In this document: positions 62,171 to 64,000 of the stretch, piece after piece | Layout: each line of letters begins with the position of its first letter | Numbering within the stretch: the stretch's first letter is position 1 | Assembly (NCBI GenBank): GCA_037447605.1 | Contig: CM074805.1 | Location: 3,858,335 to 3,922,334, forward strand | Reading direction: 5' to 3' | DNA: 64,000 bases | Source of the DNA: Zygnema circumcarinatum | Lineage: Eukaryota > Streptophyta > Zygnematophyceae > Zygnematales > Zygnemataceae | The notes under the pieces: model-generated | The model's database searches: none | What the model was told of the DNA's origin: nothing | What the model saw: the letters and a program-made list of their open reading frames with translations, nothing else | Position numbers and translations under genes: made by a program

Positions 62171-63800
62171 TCACACCCCCCCTTGCTTGTTCTTGGCGTC
62201 CCTGAAGGCCGAGCCTTGCAATCGCCAGAGGGCCGCCAGCAGACTCCCCATAATGGAATGAGTGACGGACGAGACGGCGCAGGGTACAGCAGTCAGTGGA
62301 TTCCCAAAATGCTGCAGGGCCAGAAACACTCCCAGCACCGAATTCTGCACACAAGGGCACAACTCATCAGTAAAACAAACTACTCCACGTCTCCCAGCAG
62401 AGCTATCCCTGCTGCCCAAAGACGTGCCTTTACATTTTCAACCTTATTGCTGTATTGCACCCCAAAGTTCTTCTGCCCTGGCCCAGCTGCGGTAGTGGCC
62501 TTACCTGCATTCCAACTTCAATTGAAATCGTTCTCGCAGTCGGAAGGTCGAACCCTCCAAGTCGGGAGAGTGCATAGCCCCCCAGAAAGCCCCCTCCGTG
62601 GAGAGCCATGACAGAAAGGAGAAGGGCTCCCGTCCCCCCCTGCTGCAGAGCAGCTGCACTGGAAGCCACGGCGCTGCCTACCACCGCCGCCACAGTGAGC
62701 ACAGCGACCAGGGGGGAGAAGGCAGCCACTCTCTGTACAGCTGCAGGGAACAAGTGGTTTGCAAAGGCGCCTATGGTAACAGGAAGGAGGACCACCTGGC
62801 AGGCAGAAGGGAAAGCTAGGCTTAGAACAGAGGACTGCGGGAGGACGGGAGTACACGTATGTTTGGTTTGTCTGAAGAGAGGCACTCTTGGAGCATCTCA
62901 GGATGCAGGATTCAAAAGCGGGCTCTCTTCATCTGATGGCATAGTCAATTGGTTTTTGCTTCAAAGTGCAAATGCAGAAAGAGGGAGAGGGAAAGAGAAT
63001 GGGAGCAAGAGTGGGAGGTGGAAAGGGCTGAGGGGGAAAGAGAGAGTGGGAGCGGGGGAGTATGTAGAGGTAGGCAACGACGGACGGGGGGATTGAGGGA
63101 AGGAGGCAGAGCCACTGACCTGCAGAGTCGACAAGATCAGGCCCGCCGCATCAACAGGGACTAGCTGGCCAGCAAGCTGGGCTGTCAGGAGAGGCGTCAT
63201 GACCTGCATTTGGTATCAATGAAGCCGATAAGTTCTTAATCCACATTGTAAAAAGAATTCATCCTTACTTTGGGCAAACACATGAACACGTCTCTTGACG
63301 CTTCTACTTGGTATCAGCCTCAACACGCATATGAGAAGGGGTGAGAGCCACAGACCACAGCAAGCAGGGTACTCGACGCTGTCATGAGCACAGATAACGC
63401 CACATTTCCTCTGTTCAGTCAGCCCCCCCGAAACGCCCACCACTACGCCCCCCTCTTGTGCGACTGTCAGATGCTAATCCCGCTTATTCTGCTCACGACA
63501 TTAGGGGCTTTCTCCACCTTTTCGATTGCCAATTTTTTTCATACAACTTCCTATTCCTTAATCCCTGAATGAGAATAGTTTCCGCTTCTAACTTTTTTCC
63601 AATTTCAACGTGCATGCTTGATTCATGATATTAGTGAAAGACAAAGTTGACAGAGAGGTAGGCAAAGTCAACATCTCCCAACTGTTTAAAGGCATTAAGG
63701 AAGAGCCTGCCAGAACGCCCTCATCGACGATTACCATCATACAACTTTGCCTGCTCTCAGTCTCACCTTGCCAGATATGTCACAATGTTACTGGCCGTTC
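62171..63800 (-). CDS. BASS1: BASS1-type plastid sodium/metabolite carrier (3' part)
   Basis: Bile acid:sodium symporter family protein of the chloroplast envelope; family members cotransport Na+ with organic anions (BASS2 carries pyruvate; the BASS1 substrate is less certain). Five minus-strand exons fit in phase: 63800-63767, 63410-63356, 63203-63120, 62795-62505 and 62344-62171. The protein reads [106 protein letters not shown] and [12 protein letters not shown]. These are the last ~6 transmembrane helices. Exons encoding the transit peptide and first helices lie beyond 64000; none could be placed between 63801 and the edge. The wording follows Arabidopsis BASS1 more than BASS2. Confidence 0.9.
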
Positions 63801-64000
63801 CTGCCAGGCCATACAAATTCTTTATTAGCTTTATAACTTATACAGGCCCCTTACAAAGACCCGACGTGCACTTAAAATCAACATTCCTTTCTTTCTGCCT
63901 ACTTCTTTCCTCTTGCGAAGCATAAGTTCTCCTCTGCTCATAGTTGGCCACGTTCACAAGCAAATGCAATGGTGCGCAGCATTAATGTTGTGCCTGCAAA

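Overview
The window looks like nuclear DNA of a streptophyte plant, most likely a streptophyte alga or an early-diverging land plant. Genes are split by many short GT-AG introns of roughly 100-1000 bp. The encoded proteins match plant-type families: a plant PTEN2, a SKOR/GORK-type outward K+ channel, PAO5, PUX2, glucuronokinase, plastid aldolase and BASS1. Gene density is about one per 5 kb. Interstitial telomere-like tracts mix 7-, 8- and 9-mer CCCTAAA / CCCTAAAA / CCCTAAAAA units. No rRNA, tRNA, CRISPR array or prokaryotic operon was seen. Two 10-N gaps interrupt homopolymer tracts.

Layout, left to right: PTEN2 3' part (+, 87-2135); hnRNP F/H-like quasi-RRM protein (-, 3197-5367); SKOR/GORK-like K+ channel (+, 6675-12666); PAO5-like polyamine oxidase (-, 13673-17718); unrecognised basic protein (+, 18012-19720); PUX2-like PUB/UBX protein (+, 20687-23318). 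Then comes a gene-poor, repeat-rich segment (23.4-31.9 kb). It holds a pair of ~370 bp direct repeats, a helical-protein fragment, a minus-strand fragment and a small coiled-coil gene. After it: class I ER alpha-1,2-mannosidase of MNS3/MAN1B1 type with a giant acidic linker (+, 31934-37360); plastid fructose-bisphosphate aldolase (+, 39396-41186); proteasome lid deubiquitinase RPN11 (-, 42333-45253); atypical two-DBD E2F with an unusual N-terminal region (+, 46157-52794); glucuronokinase (+, 54163-56330); mitochondrial BCKDH E1-beta (+, 57205-61341); and the 3' part of a BASS1-type plastid carrier (-, 62171-63800, continuing off the right edge).

For the main genes I rebuilt exon chains by hand, checking that donor/acceptor phases agree and that the joined protein follows the known family. 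They do for most genes. The exceptions are the E2F second DNA-binding domain (a phase break at one junction) and the unrecognised genes. The genes are ordinary housekeeping, metabolic and signalling loci, not a cluster with a shared pathway. Several form divergent pairs sharing a promoter (quasi-RRM/K+ channel, PAO5/unknown, RPN11/E2F). The RPN11/E2F spacer carries a perfect E2F consensus site.

Most interesting points: the possible fusion of an unrecognised domain to an atypical E2F; the K+ channel filter reading GVGYGD instead of TVGYGD; the ~420-residue acidic linker in the mannosidase; a 22-bp promoter minisatellite carrying MSA-like (MYB3R) motifs, with a related motif array near PUX2; and a direct-repeat pair bracketing gene fragments.
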